This document shows, in pieces, positions 1-11,402 of a stretch of 64,000 bases of DNA; the first letter of the stretch is position 1, and each line of letters opens with the position of its first letter. Origin of the DNA: Erinaceus europaeus. Taxonomy: Eukaryota > Chordata > Mammalia > Eulipotyphla > Erinaceidae. The stretch lies in the NCBI RefSeq assembly GCF_950295315.1, contig NC_080162.1, positions 67,121,760 to 67,185,759 of the forward strand, in the 5' to 3' direction. The position numbers and the translations under genes are program-made. The notes below the pieces were generated by a model. The model was not told the origin of the DNA. It did no database searches and saw only the letters and a list, made by a program, of their open reading frames with translations.

Positions 1-465
1 GTAGCTACCACTCCTCTTTTATGTTAGGGATCAGTGGAATCTGACACACTGTTTCTCAATCTCAGGAGAGTCATATTGCCAAACAGTTGCAATGTGTAAG
101 GAATGACTGTGTGGAAGGAAAGAATGGAGTGGCTGTTTTATCAAACAGCAAGTCTTAGGCGACAATTCCTGTTGGGCTTCTAAAAGCTGTTTTTCTCTGG
201 TCTTGTTATTGAAAGTGAATGTGAGTCGCGGAAGCAATGCCATCTTCCATTCACACAGCTCAGAGTCAGAGTCCAGTTCCTTGTTTGTCTTCCATATAAA
301 CAGGACAAATTGATTTCTCTACTTGGTGTAATTTCATTGAAACCCTATATTCTGTTAGGTAAAGGCCTCCTATTTTTTTCCTTCCTATTCATTCAGCAAA
401 CACTTCACTTCATGCACCATCTGGTAACAGGTAGTATAAGGGGAAATGAACTAAGTAATAAAAGT
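1..465. other. Unique intergenic or intronic DNA
   Basis: I recognise no repeat, exon or RNA gene. ORFs of 66-70 codons at 31-243 (minus) and 310-510 (plus) show no domain or codon pattern that I recognise. Confidence 0.6.
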
Positions 466-645
466 AGCTTACATTTATTGAGAGGTTCTTATACACCAGG
501 CACTTTCTAAGTTCTTACATGTATTAACTCATTTAATATACCTATGAGATAGGTTTGCTACTATGCCAGTTCTACAGATGAGAAAACTCAAGTCACAGAG
601 GGGTCAGTTAGTCAGTAGTGGGGGTCAGAGAGGAATCCTGTTAAT
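466..645 (-). mobile_element. MIR SINE, old, minus orientation
   Basis: The plus strand reads as the reverse complement of the mammalian MIR core and 3' end. Landmarks in order are 'acatttattgag', 'caccaggcactttctaag', 'tgtattaactcatttaat', 'ctatgagatagg' and 'acagatgagaaaact'. MIR predates the placental radiation, which fits the divergence. It is inactive. Confidence 0.88.
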
Positions 646-850
646 ATAACAGATATTGGACTACATCACAGAATGACTGCTTTAGTTCTGGATGCTTAGA
701 GTCTATAATCTTAAAATAGGAAAATAATAATTAAAAGCATTTGAATATTTCTTAATCTGGCTATTAACTATAGCTCATGTTATGTTGGTAAGATTAAATG
801 AGCTGATCACTTATTAGTATGTGCATTTCTAGATATTATTTTGGTGTAAG
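646..850. other. AT-rich unique DNA
   Basis: No repeat family, ORF or RNA gene was recognised between the MIR and the LTR fragment. Confidence 0.5.
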
Positions 851-851
851 T

Positions 852-1096
852 TTTGAACTATAGGTTTATAGTTCCCCACCGATTCATATTTTGACATCTT
901 AATGTCCAATATGATGGTGTGAGGAGGTGGATTGGAGATGGGGAGATAATTAGACTATGAGGGTGGGTCAGTGCTCATGAAGGAGTTAAGTGCTCTTATA
1001 AGTGAAACCCCCATAGAGCTCTTTCTCCTTTCCATGTAAAGATATAATAAGTTAGCAGTCTACAACCAGGGAGAAGTCTGTCATCTGATCATATTA
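852..1096 (+). mobile_element. MaLR-type LTR fragment (MLT1/MST-like)
   Basis: The string of motifs 'gattcatattttgac', 'aatgtccaatatgatggt', 'gaggaggtgga', 'actatgagggtgggtcag', 'gctcatgaaggagttaag', 'tgctcttataag' and 'agagctctttct' follows the order of ERVL-MaLR LTRs shared by placental mammals. It is diverged and noncoding. The exact subfamily is not assigned. Confidence 0.75.
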
Positions 1097-1127
1097 GTTA
1101 GTTAGTTAGTTTAGAAAAAAAACAACA

Positions 1128-1370
1128 ACAACTCCGGGACAGAAGAGATTACTGGCCAGATAATGGCCTTGCCTTGTGTGCAGCCCAGATTTGAGCCTTA
1201 GCACCATATAGGAGTCCTCTGGAACCAAGGTGTAGTTCTAGTGCCTTAGAGTACCTCTCTCCCTTCCTTCCTTCCTCTCTCTGTTTCTATATATTTCTCT
1301 CTATCTGAATAAAAAGTAAACCTGGAGGGGTGAAATCTTAGACGTGTGAGGCCCGACTTCTGAAAAAAAT
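1128..1370 (+). mobile_element. SINE-D, old tRNA-like SINE
   Basis: A head-like segment ('gccttgtgtgcagcccagatttgagcc'-type) is followed by a C/T-rich block at 1252-1300 and a 3' part with 'ggtgaaatcttagacgtgtgag'. The same 3' wording recurs at 2716-2750. It is much decayed, so the boundaries are approximate. Confidence 0.55.
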
Positions 1371-1680
1371 AAAAGGAAGGAAAAATATAGATGATGATGC
1401 TACAGCAGTACGAAATGCTCACTTTAAAACTAAAAAGTAATCACATGAAAAAATTATGACAATACTCTGATTATTTGAGATTTTGCAGTAAGATTTCTAC
1501 TTAGTTCATAGTAATCTTAAGTGTTCGAGATGTACTCACAGTGCTATTTCATGGAAGTAAAAGGAGTCTCCTTCACATCTCATAGGAACTTCAGTTGTAA
1601 AAATGAATAATTTGAAATGAGAGCTTTTTAAAAATGTGTGTAGGTATTCTGCACCAGCCTTGCCTCAGATTCTCATTAAG
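1371..1680. other. Unique AT-rich DNA
   Basis: No feature was recognised. The stretch ends at the left target-site duplication of the next L1. Confidence 0.5.
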
Positions 1681-1692
1681 ATGATATTTTCT

Positions 1693-2535
1693 TACAGCTA
1701 TCAAGAACAATGAACCCACCTTCTCTGACCCATCTTGGACAGAGCTAGAAAGAATTATGTTAAGTGAACTAAGTCAGAAAGATAAAAATGAGTATGGGAT
1801 GATCCCACTCATCAACAGAAGTTGAGAAAGAAGATCTGAAAGGGAAACTAAAAGCAGGATCTGACTAAATTGAAAGTAGGGCACCAAAGTAAAAACTCTG
1901 TGGTGAGGGGTAGACATGCAGCTTCCTGGGCCGGTGGTTCACTTTCTAACAAAGTTCCAAAACCTAGATATACACCAGTTTCTGTGAGAGAGAGCATATG
2001 TTCACACTTATCCATAAACTAGTGCAAAATATATACCTAAAAGCAGAAGTACACTAGAGTTTGCAGTGAGTACCTCCCTAACACTTCCTCTCCACTATTC
2101 CAACCTTTGGGTCCATGATTGCTCAACAATTTGTTTGGCTTTGTATGTTAACTCTCTTTTCAGCCACCAGGTTCCAGATGCCATCAGGATGCCGGCCAGG
2201 CTTCCCTGGACTGAAGACCCCACCAATGTGCCCTGGAGCTCCGCTTCCCCAGATACCCACCCTACTAGGGAAAGAGAGAGGCAGACTGGGAGTATGGACT
2301 GACCAGTCAACGTCCATGTTCAGCGGGGAAGCAATTACAGAAGCCAGACCTTCCACCTTCTGCAACCCATAATGACCCTGGGTCCATGCTCCCAGAGGGA
2401 TAGAGAATGGGAAAGCTATCAGGGGAGGGGATGGGATATGGAGATTGGGTGGTGGGAATTGTGTGGAGTTGTACCCCTCCTACCCTATGGTTTTGTTAAT
2501 TTATCCTTTCTTAAATAAAAAATAAATTTAAAAAA
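1693..2535 (+). mobile_element. 5'-truncated L1 3' end with target-site duplication
   Basis: The insertion is flanked by the 12-base direct repeat ATGATATTTTCT at 1681-1692 and 2536-2547 and ends in an A-rich tail. 'gaattatgttaagtgaactaag' is the typical L1 3' region; it is followed by the long GC-richer 3' UTR seen in other copies here ('ccagagggatagagaatggg', 'ggagttgtacccctcc'). No ORF2 protein remains, and the 78-85 codon ORFs inside are chance frames of the UTR. Confidence 0.85.
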
Positions 2536-2547
2536 ATGATATTTTCT

Positions 2548-2765
2548 GCGGCCCAAGAGGCAGCAAAACTGTTTTTCAGAGGATTATCATATAAGAGGTT
2601 ACATGTTCAATCCCTAGTACTGCAAGTAACCAGGACTGAGTGATGTGCCAGTCAAAAGCAAATTTTAAAAAATGAGTGAAAAAATTTGTGCTTCAACTCT
2701 AACCAATAAATCAGAGAGGTGAAATCATACACGTGTGAGTCCTGACATCTGAAAAAAAATCCATG
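2548..2765 (+). mobile_element. Old tRNA-like SINE (C/D type), decayed
   Basis: It begins directly after the L1 target duplication with 'gcggcccaagaggcagc', has a B-box-like 'ttcaatccctagtactgc', and ends with the SINE-D style 'ggtgaaatcatacacgtgtgag'. Assignment to one family is uncertain. Confidence 0.5.
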
Positions 2766-5117
2766 TTTTTATGCATGGGACAGTTTACAAGCTCTGAAAT
2801 TGGTCTCAATGTATAATACCTTGTTAATTGGGGAGAGTTAATCTCAAAATATTCTTTTTTTGTGATTATTATCTGTTATGTGTATACCACATTAATGTCC
2901 CTGAATATCATTTAAATAAATAATTGAATATAAGTAGTGCATAAAATAATTTCTTCAGGAATCTCATCACTGGCTTTGTTGTACTATAGGGTAGGCTCAA
3001 TTCTCAGCTAGGAGAGAAACAGATCACAGTAAAAGTAAGTGAAGAGAGTCCAGTGTGTAAATTTATTTTAAATGAAGTATTTTTTTTTGTATGTTGTGAA
3101 AAATATTCCCATTACAGTCAGTGCTTGAAAGCAAGACTGTTTTTGCTATAAGTAAAATAGCTGTTAGATCAGTGATTCTTCCCTAGAGACAACACCCCCC
3201 AAAAAAGAATATTTGGCAAGGTCTGCAGACATTTTTGATTTTCATAACCAAGGAGTTGTTACTGGCATTTAATGAGTAAATTAAAAAAGAAATTGACCAC
3301 TCCTTAAATAATGTCTTTTTTTATTTCATAGTACTATCTGGTATCTCTTTTTTTCTGTTTTGTGTACCTGCTGCTTTGTGTTAGACAGATAATTATAAGA
3401 TATTTAAGCAAATTCATTCTAAGGATTTGAAAGCAGGCTAAATTAGAATCCTTGAATGTTCTCTTGTAGTAAAACTTACCTTTTCTGTCTGATGTTAAGC
3501 TATCTCTCTAAGAGATTCATCTTATTGAGACCAACAGGAATCTATTATTTGGAATTCACAAGAAGAGTTTGACCAAGGGAACAAACCTAATTTAGAGAGC
3601 AATGGCATGTAAAAGACAAAAACCAGGATCTCACAGGAGTAACACAATATTCCCCATGTGGAAATCATTTAAACTTAAATTTTGTACATGGTAGGGATGA
3701 AAACATTCTTCTGCCATGGAGTTTCATAAAGTATTTCAGACTTCTTTACCTAGCCTTGTTCACATCTGTCAATTGGAGAAATTTGCTGTTTTGATGAGAG
3801 AAAGATAGAAATCAAAGTCTTGGTGATTTTATAGGAGTACTGGTTGCTTGTGTGTGTGTGTGTTTTTTTTTGCCAATCTCTCCTACTCCTTTGGTGTGAA
3901 GACATCTCCAATTCAAAACAGATGTGATCCCCTTGGCATGACCTGCTGCATATTACCTGGCATGTAGAATTCTAAGGTTCACATGTTAACCTTATGGAGT
4001 TGAGCCATTACCAATGGACAGTGTTTATACTCAGCATTAAATATGAGCAAATGCTTGATGATTTTTCTGAAGTGCACAGGCAGGTGTCTTAACTGAATAG
4101 ACATATTTGATCCTTTCAGAGATTATATGTCCTCTATTTTCCCTTCCCACTTACCTATTCTTTTAAAGTGTAATTTCTTTGTATTGTAGTGTTGCTTCTT
4201 TCTTACATGCTTTTAAAAAATTAAGGGGTAGTTAGTTACATTTGCATAATGTAAATTTCAAGCTTTTAGTGATTTCTTCTTTAGCTTAGTGATCAATCAA
4301 TTTGTGCAAACTTTCTCTAAATATACCTTGGAGTATTTACTAGGCAAATGGAATTCTGCCTTCAGAACTTAAAAGTGTTTTTATTTTTTTTCTCTGTGAG
4401 GGGAAAGGAAAAGGAGCATTCTCAAAGAAGCAGCCTATTTGAGCAATCACGTTTTTAGAATAACTGAGGACTTAGTCAGTTTCCATTAAGAATATCTAAT
4501 TATAAATAATTACCCTAAACTAATTTAATTCCATCCTCTTGAGCTTTATTAAAGCAACAAACTTAACCACATGCGTTTTGTTAAATAGGTCCTTGCGCTG
4601 TGAAGTTAAAAAAAAATTGATATGACTTGCATGGGAAAGAAGGGAATTAACAATAATTGAGAAATTTCTGATGTGTTCTCTCCCATTCCATTAGAAGTGA
4701 AATATAAGTAGGTGCCTTAAGAAATGAGTTCATAGTAAAAAATATAAGATTACCTCATTCTTAATAGATGATCCCTGCCCTATTTAAGAATTAATGTCAG
4801 ATATAGGCAAACAATTTGTTTCAGTATTTGGCTGTTTTAAATATATTAGAAATTAAACAATTAAGGTTGAATGCTGACAACCAACTGAAGTAATAAGAGC
4901 TGATATTAATTTTCTCCTTCATTGTCTCAAAAATGTTTGAAGAGGTTAAGTGTTTTTCTCTGAAGATGAAAAATGAACTGCGCAATTTTAGAGTTAATAT
5001 TCTTGAAACCTCACTGAGCACATTTTTTTTTAAAAGCAAAAATCTTGGTCATTTTTCTGCATATGAAAGTAATATATTTACAGTATAAAAATACACTAAG
5101 AAAAAAATTTCTAATTA
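2766..5117. other. 2.3 kb of unique DNA
   Basis: I recognise no transposon, exon or RNA gene. There is a short TG run with poly-T at about 3848-3870. The 72-codon minus ORF at 4821-5039 has no recognisable content. Confidence 0.55.
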
Positions 5118-5133
5118 AAATGTAGAAATTACC

Positions 5134-5299
5134 AGGGCTGGGCAGTGGCACACCTGGTTAAACATACACATTACAGTGCACAAGGACCCAGGTTAGAGCC
5201 CCAGTCTCCATCTTCAAGAAAGAAGCTTCATAAGTGGTGAGGTAGTATTGAAGGCCTTTTTCTCTCACCATTCCCTCTTGATTTATCTGTCTCCATAAT
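5134..5299 (+). mobile_element. SINE-B with target-site duplication
   Basis: The head is 'ggctgggcagtggcacacctgg', with a B-box-like 'ggttagagccccag', then 'cttcataagtggtgagg' and a pyrimidine block. It is flanked by near-identical copies of GTAGAAATTACC at 5122-5133 and 5305-5316. Confidence 0.85.
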
Positions 5300-5316
5300 A
5301 AAAGTAGAAATTACCA

Positions 5317-5570
5317 AAGATCTTATACATGTATAATAATCTAATTCTTTCCAGATATTTTATACATAAGGATTCTCTTTATGTAATTCTTATTAAATCA
5401 CAGTACAAACAAAAGAGTCAACAAATAGTAAATATTCTAGAGAAAACAGTTTTGATAGCCTACAGATTTTTTCATCACTACTGCTGTCTCCTCCAGTTCT
5501 CAGCTACACAGAGTAGATATTTCTGCTTCTGAATTTTATATGAATGGACACATCATTCACTTTTTCTTTA
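5317..5570. other. Unique DNA
   Basis: Nothing recognised. The 67-codon plus ORF at 5329-5532 has no known domain. Confidence 0.5.
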
Positions 5571-5574
5571 TTTC

Positions 5575-5925
5575 TTTTAAATTGCCACCAGGGTCATCAT
5601 TGGATCTTGGTGCCTGCACTTCAAAACTATGAATCCAATGCTCCTGGCCACCACTTTCCCTTTCCTCCTTTCTTTCCTCCTTCCTCTCTCTCTCTCTCTC
5701 TCTCTTTTATTTTATTTTCTCTCCTTTCATTTCCTTTCCTTTATTTTTTTTCCTTTCTTTTTCCTTTGTTTTTTAAATGACAGGACGGTGAGAAATTGAG
5801 AGGAGAGGAGGAAATAAACAAGGAGAGAAAGAGAGATACGTACAACCCTGCTTCACCCCTTATGTCGGTTCTCCCCTACAGGTAGGAACTGGGGCCATGA
5901 ATACGGTTGAGCACACACATTCCAT
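5575..5925 (-). mobile_element. A-long-type SINE, old, minus, with expanded pyrimidine tract
   Basis: The 3' module reads in reverse as 'gccaccagggtcatcattgg...ctcctggccacc'. A long C/T tract (5650-5775, including (CT)n at 5686-5704) follows, then 'gacaggacggtgagaaattgag' and the body 'accctgcttcaccccttatg'. The head is decayed. Confidence 0.72.
5686..5704. repeat. (CT)n microsatellite
   Basis: A simple dinucleotide run inside the SINE pyrimidine block. Confidence 0.9.
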
Positions 5926-5929
5926 TATT

Positions 5930-6140
5930 TACTTTTAGGTTGACTTATTTTATATAATGTATTTGTAAGATATATTCACATTGCCATCGTAAGTGCCTGG
6001 CTAGCGCAGTATGCACAGCATTAGACTCTTAATCACACTGTCATTGTAATTTGTTTATTCTCATTGATATATAGGTATGTAATTGCATTACATTTGCTTG
6101 GATTATGTAAGTATACATAATTAAATTATATAAGGGGAAT
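5930..6140. other. AT-rich unique DNA with a possible SINE head scrap
   Basis: 'agtgcctggctagcgcagtatgc' at 5991-6013 resembles a tRNA-like SINE head but nothing follows it. The rest is AT-rich and unrecognised. Confidence 0.35.
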
Positions 6141-6895
6141 TCGCATTTATTTATTTCTTATTTTTTATCAGCCATTTAATGTTGATTTACAAAATTGCAT
6201 GTTAACAGGGATATAATTCCATAATGTTTCTACCACCAGAGTTATGAATCCTAATCCCTTTACTGCAAGCTACAGCAATTTTCCCAAGGTTGCAGATATG
6301 AGTTAACTACTATTTCTACAACTATCTTTCTATATTTGTATATAGTTGCCTTTTTTAAAGGTCCTGTCTTTTCTTCCTTTCTAAGATATACATAATCCTA
6401 TTACTACATCCAACTGTCCCTCTTTTTTCCTCTTTCTTCTTAGAGCCCTCTTATCTTCTTCTTCTTCCTATCACTTCTCCCTCACTGGAACATAGATCAG
6501 AATTATTTTGGGGATGCAGAGGTAGAAGTTCTGGTTTCTATAATTATTTCTCTGCTGGACCTGGGAGTTGGCAGGTCGATCCATACTCCCAGCCTATTTC
6601 TGTCTTTTCCTATTGGGGTAGAACTCTGGAGAGATGAGATTCCAAGACACACTGATGAGGTAGTCTGTCCAGAGAAGTCAGGATGCAACCATGATGGTGT
6701 TTGCAACTTGGTGGATGGAAGATGGCAGGATATAAAGTGAGACAAAATGGATAGTGAACAGGAACCAAAAAGTAGAAACAGAGCAGGTGAGATTAGGGAT
6801 TTTATGGTGGAAGGAAGCTAGGAAGTCCATTTTAGGCATGGAGAAACCCACTTTTATAAACCATTTTGTCATTTGATAGTTTCTAGTTTGAATCT
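6141..6895 (-). mobile_element. L1 3' end, old, minus
   Basis: Read in reverse, the segment matches the L1 3' UTR found elsewhere in the window. Shared blocks are the test strings around 'ccatactcccagcctatttctg', 'ttccaagacacactgatgaggt' and 'aacttggtgg'. The 3' terminal part ('gtttctaccaccagag') lies at the left. It is diverged from the 2-kb and 9-kb copies, so it is an older subfamily. Confidence 0.75.
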
Positions 6896-7150
6896 ATGAA
6901 ATTCTAATAAATACTTTATGGGGAACTTATACTAAACCTTCTGTTTAGTATACACTCAGAAACAGACTTGCTGACTGGCACTGAGGGCTGTGTGTAAATT
7001 TTCTTTAATAAACATGTTGAAGTGTTTTCAAGAGACTTTAATAATTTGCACTATTAACTAGCAACAGATGAAAGTACTGGTTGCTCAGCATCTTTGCCAT
7101 TACTTGACATCAAGTAATTACTTTAAAATAAAAATAAAATAATTCTTTAT
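6896..7150. other. Unique DNA
   Basis: No recognisable feature. Confidence 0.5.
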
Positions 7151-7411
7151 GCGAGTCGGGCGGTAGCTCAGTGGGTTAAGTGCATGAAGTGCGAAACGCA
7201 AGGACCGGTGTAGGGATTCTGGTTCGAGCCCCCAGCTCCCCACCTTCAGGGGAGTCACTTCACAAGTGGTGAAGCAAGTCTTCAGGTGTCTATCTTTCTC
7301 TCCCCCTCTCTATCCATTTCTCTCTGTCCTATCCAATGACAGCAAAAAACAACAACAACAATAATAACCACAACAATGATAAAACAACCCTGGAGGCAAA
7401 AAAAAAAAAAA
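7151..7411 (+). mobile_element. SINE-A (ERI type), intact, plus
   Basis: The tRNA-like head 'gcgagtcgggcggtagctcag' carries an A-box-like start and the B-box-like 'ggttcgagccc' near 7221. The body 'ctccccaccttcaggggagtc', the pyrimidine block, the AACAA-rich segment and a terminal 'ccctggaggc' plus poly-A follow. A pol III type promoter is expected from the family. No functional tRNA cloverleaf is claimed. Confidence 0.9.
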
Positions 7412-8100
7412 GAATGATTGACAAGACTATAGGATAAGATGGGTACATTTCCATATAGTTCCTACCCCCAGAACTTCATATCCAATCCCCTCCCTTGATA
7501 GCTTCCTTATTCTTTAACCCTCTGGGAGTATGGACCAAGGATCATTATGAGGTGTAGAAGGTGGAAGGACTGAATTCTGTAATTGCTTCTCTGCTGAATA
7601 TAGGCTTTGACAGGTCAATCCATATTCCCAGCCTGTCTCTCTCTTTTCCTAGTGGGGCAGAGTATGGGGAGGTGGGCCTCCAAGACACATGGTGGGATTC
7701 TCTGCCCAGGGAAGTCAGCTTGGCATCATCGTTTCATCTTGAACCTGGTGGCTGAAAAAGAGCTAAGATATAAAGCACAACAAATTGTTGACTGATCATG
7801 AACCAAAAGGCAAGAATATTGCAGATGAAGATTTTGGGGGGGTCCTCCGTTTTGGATAAAGCTACTAGGTCTATTTTAGGTATATTCCAAGGGGGCCATG
7901 ACTTTACTAGTTTTTGCCTAAGCCTGACATGTAATATGCATGTGGACCCAGGTTATTGTCTGGGGAGATGATGTCATAGTTGAAAAAAAGGACTAGAAAG
8001 CTGGATCAGGGAAGAGGGAGGCTCCCAAATATGGTGAAAGGATATAAATATTGTTAACTGTAAACCCCATTGATATTAATATTTAATCTGGAGTCCAGCA
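7412..8100 (-). mobile_element. L1 3' end, minus
   Basis: In reverse it carries the shared 3' UTR blocks ('ccctctgggagtatggacc', 'gcttctctgctgaatatagg', 'gacaggtcaatccatattcc', 'taaaccccattgat'). It extends about as far as the matching part of the 14.4-kb copy. The short ORFs at 7561-7795 are frames of this UTR. Confidence 0.78.
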
Positions 8101-8707
8101 AGTATCTTCTAAGAATCTTAGAATATTTTAGGGTTTATTTTAACTAGTACTTCTATTGTAATCTTGGCAGATATATAGTGGCAAAAGCTACCAAGTTACA
8201 TACTTCCTTATTTACATAAGGTATCTACCACACTATGGTGTGGGTGCTCTGGCATGGCACTTGGTGCCCATAGAAACTAATCAGTGTTTGAGAAGATGCA
8301 GATGTTATGAGCCCTGCTAATTAGCCCAGACTAGTTTGATTAAGGGTTGTGCAAACCAGAGGCAGGTACAAACCTGGCATTCTAAGGTATATATTCTGGA
8401 CATGTCTCAACGTAGCTTAACCCAATTTTTATTCTATTCTTGTTCCTTCTTAAATAGATAGGAAGTCTGTTAGTCAAAAGTCACAAGAGGAAAATTAATT
8501 TCACAAAACATTCATGATCGTTTACATCACAGAGACCCTAAGCCTTTTTTTGTTTATTTCCCCCTTTGACACACAGATTATTTTATTATTTATTATTATT
8601 TATTATCACCCTGGTTAAGTTACCAATTTTTTTCACCTCCCTTGTAAAAGATAAGAAGATAATCCTGCCACAGTGTTGTCCTTGACCTACCAGGAACTTA
8701 TGCAAGT

Positions 8708-8739
<32 letters not shown>

Positions 8740-8887
8740 CTGGACAGCCTTAAATCTAGAAGCTGCTCCCTCACAGTTTTTGTAACTCTCCATGTAAGAT
8801 CAATTCTGGCACATAACTTCGTATCTCAGTTCCTCATCTCTATATTAGTTACTCCCTCTCTTTCCTTTATTCCAAAGATGTTACTTC
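8101..8887. other. Unique DNA with simple repeats
   Basis: No gene was recognised. It holds a TTA/TTATT-rich stretch at 8579-8606 and (CT)n at 8709-8731. The 62-codon minus ORF at 8586-8774 is largely a translation of the CT run (RERERE). Confidence 0.55.
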
Positions 8888-8899
8888 CTCTTGAGCCTT

Positions 8900-9747
8900 T
8901 TTTTTTTTTACTTTTTTATTTTATTTTTATTTTTTTATTTATTTAAGAAAGTATTAATTAACAAAACCATAGGGTAGGAGGGGTACAACTCCACACAATT
9001 CCCACCACTCATTCTCCATATCCAACCCCCTACCCTGATAGCTTTCCCATTCTCTATCCCTCTGGGAGCATGGACCCAGGGTCATTGTGGGTTGCAGAAG
9101 GTAGAAGGTCTGGCTTCTGTAATTGCTTCCCCGCTGAACATGGGCGTTGACTGGTCAGTCCATACTCCCAGTCTGCCTCTCTCTTTCCCTAGTAGGGTGG
9201 GTCTCTGGGGAAGCTGAGCTCCAGGACACATTGGTGGGGTCTTCAATCCAGGGAAGCCTGGCCAGCATCCTGGTGGCATCTGGAACCTGGTGACTGAAAA
9301 GAGAGTTAACATACAAAGCCAAACAAATTGTTGAGCAATCATGGACCCAAAGCTTGGAATAGTGGAGAGGAAGTGTTAGGGAGGTACTCACTGCAAACTC
9401 TAGTGTACTTCTGCTTTCAGGTATATATTTTGCAGTAGTTTACGGATACATGTGAACATATGCTCTCTCTCACAGAAACTGGTGTATATCTAGGTTATGG
9501 GACTTTGTTAGAAAGTGAACCACCTGAGATGGAATTAGAGTATACTATGAAAGGAAAGGTCTCACCCGAGTAATGAAGCTGAAGGGTTGTCATTCCACAC
9601 GTGAAGTCTCTGGACACAGGCTGAGCTGAAGCATGTTGAGGTTGGTAGGTTGTGATCGGCAGATGCAATATTATTTGATATGGATTGGGAGAGGCATACG
9701 GGAAAGTGGGCCCTATCCAATGGTTCCAGGACTGGGGGAAGTAGAGG
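8900..9747 (-). mobile_element. 5'-truncated L1 3' end with target-site duplication, minus
   Basis: It is flanked by CTCTTGAGCCTT at 8888-8899 and 9748-9759, with poly-T at the left as expected for a minus insertion. The first 600 bases are close to the copy at 1.7-2.5 kb. The rest ('gtctcacccgagtaatgaagctg', 'ccacacgtgaagtctctgg') is a different upstream 3' UTR segment also seen in old form near 15.9 kb. The 107-codon ORF at 9495-9818 is not a gene. Confidence 0.88.
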
Positions 9748-9759
9748 CTCTTGAGCCTT

Positions 9760-10362
9760 ATTAATTCTCTTTCATTTTCTCTTGTTTCATTTTTTCCCTC
9801 CATTCTTCCTTTTATCACTATCTCTTGTGCTATTTTTTAAAAATTATCTTTGCTGTTGTCAGTTTTTAAATTGTTTCCTTCATGTGTCTATTATTACAGT
9901 TTCATTTTTTTAGTTCTTCTTAGACAGTTTTATGTAATCAACCACTATTTCTTTATTAGTATAATCTAGACATGACCAAAAGATATTCTTAAATTTAGAT
10001 TTTTAGACAATTACTCCTTTTTGTTAATTTGCATTAAATGTCTTAGGGACAATAAGCACAAAATAAATACTTCTAATATGAAATCACTATCATTTCTTGC
10101 ATGTACTTCTTAAATATATGTCATATTATTTTAACTTATTTTTCTTTTCTAGTAATTTCGCCAATACAATTCTAATATTTCCCTACACTAAAATCCATTT
10201 TTATATTCCTATATTTGGCACACCATTCACCTGATAGAGAACTGAGATGAAGAAAGTTATCTAGGATTCCTCCCCTTTCTATACTTTAAACCAAATCCAT
10301 TTGCAGTCCTGTTCTGTGATACTCCAAAATATGTCTCAAATATCCATACTTCCTTTAGTCTT
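9760..10362. other. AT-rich unique DNA
   Basis: No repeat family or exon was recognised. Confidence 0.5.
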
Positions 10363-10371
10363 AATAACTAT

Positions 10372-10625
10372 TGGGAGTCAGGTTAAGCACAGGTGGTGCA
10401 AAGCATAAGTACCTGTGTAAGGATCCCAGTTCGAGCCCCTGCCTGGCTCCCCACCTGCAGGGGAGTCACTTCACAGGTGGTGAAGCAGGTCTGCAGGTGT
10501 CTATCTTTCTCTCCCCCTTTTTGTCTTCCCCTCCTCTCTCCATTTCTCTCGGTTCTAACAACGACATCAATAACAACAACAATAAAACAAGGGTAACAAA
10601 AGGGAAGAAATAAATAAATATTAAA
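10372..10625 (+). mobile_element. SINE-A with internal head deletion and short TSD
   Basis: It starts 'gggagtca' but skips directly to 'ggttaagcacaggtggtgc', losing about 15 bases of the A-box region. The body and AACAA tail are otherwise normal. A 9-base direct repeat AATAACTAT flanks it (10363-10371 and 10626-10634). Confidence 0.87.
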
Positions 10626-10656
10626 AATAACTATCTCATTTTTAAACATCTTTTAT

Positions 10657-10795
10657 ATTTTGAAACATGTTTATTTTACCAGAGCACTGCTCAGCTCTGC
10701 CTTATAGTGGTACAGGGCGGGTTGAACCTGAGACTTTGAAGCCTAAGATATGAAGGTCTTTTTGCATAACTGTTATGTTCCTAATAACTATCTCT
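10657..10795 (-). mobile_element. SINE-C, minus
   Basis: In reverse it reads head 'gttatgcaaaaagacc', 'gaggctt...aagtctcaggttcaa' and 'accactataaggcagagctgagcagtgctctgg'. This is the typical order of this tRNA-like family. Confidence 0.75.
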
Positions 10796-10903
10796 CACCA
10801 AAATAACAATTCTCTTCCTCCACCTCAGCTGACATGAAATCCTCCAGGGCTCCCTTGTTCATCATTTAGCTCTTGTAGTTACTATCATCTCTTGCATGTG
10901 CTT

Positions 10904-11107
10904 CTTTTTAAATTATATTATTTGTTTATTCATTAGTGAATAGAGACAGAGAAATTGAGAGAAGAGAAGGAGATAGGAAAGGAAAGAGACAAAGAGACAC
11001 CCGTAGCCATGCTTCACCACTGGTAAGCCTCCTCCCTGCAGGTGGGGACCAGGGGTTTGAACCTGCACCCCTTAGCACTGTGATGTGTGCATTTCACCAG
11101 GTACGCC
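10904..11107 (-). mobile_element. SINE-B, minus, with TSD
   Basis: The 13-base repeat CTTGCATGTGCTT occurs at 10891-10903 and 11108-11120. Between them the plus strand shows 'gagacagagaaattgag', 'catgcttcaccactggtaag', 'caggtggggaccaggggtttgaacc' and a decayed head. Confidence 0.87.
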
Positions 11108-11179
11108 CTTGCATGTGCTTATTAAAATACGTATCCTATGATTTGAACTTAAAAATAATTTATTTGTGAAAATCTTTGG

Positions 11180-11355
11180 GAAAGGTTTATTTTTCTTTGT
11201 ATTACAGTTAGTCTAAGAGAGGGATGAAAGAGACATCATAGCTCTAACAGCCAACCCATGTACCATGGCATTCCTGTGTGATGCTGGGGTTTGAACCCAG
11301 TGATTCACATGGCAAGACTCATAATCTACCTGCTAAGCTGTCCTCCACCCTAGAC
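11180..11355 (-). mobile_element. SINE-D/E remnant, minus
   Basis: 'gatgctggggtttgaacccag' and 'ctacctgctaagctgtcc' fit the reverse complement of an old tRNA-like SINE head and B box. Boundaries are approximate. Confidence 0.5.
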
Positions 11356-11402
11356 TACTAATTATCTATGGACAGATTTTTTTAGAGTTCTAATCTTGTA
11401 TT

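Noticed and set aside
7151..7235. tRNA gene suggested by A- and B-box-like motifs
   Set aside because: The motifs belong to SINE-A heads, repeated many times with SINE bodies attached; no mature tRNA end or terminator follows.
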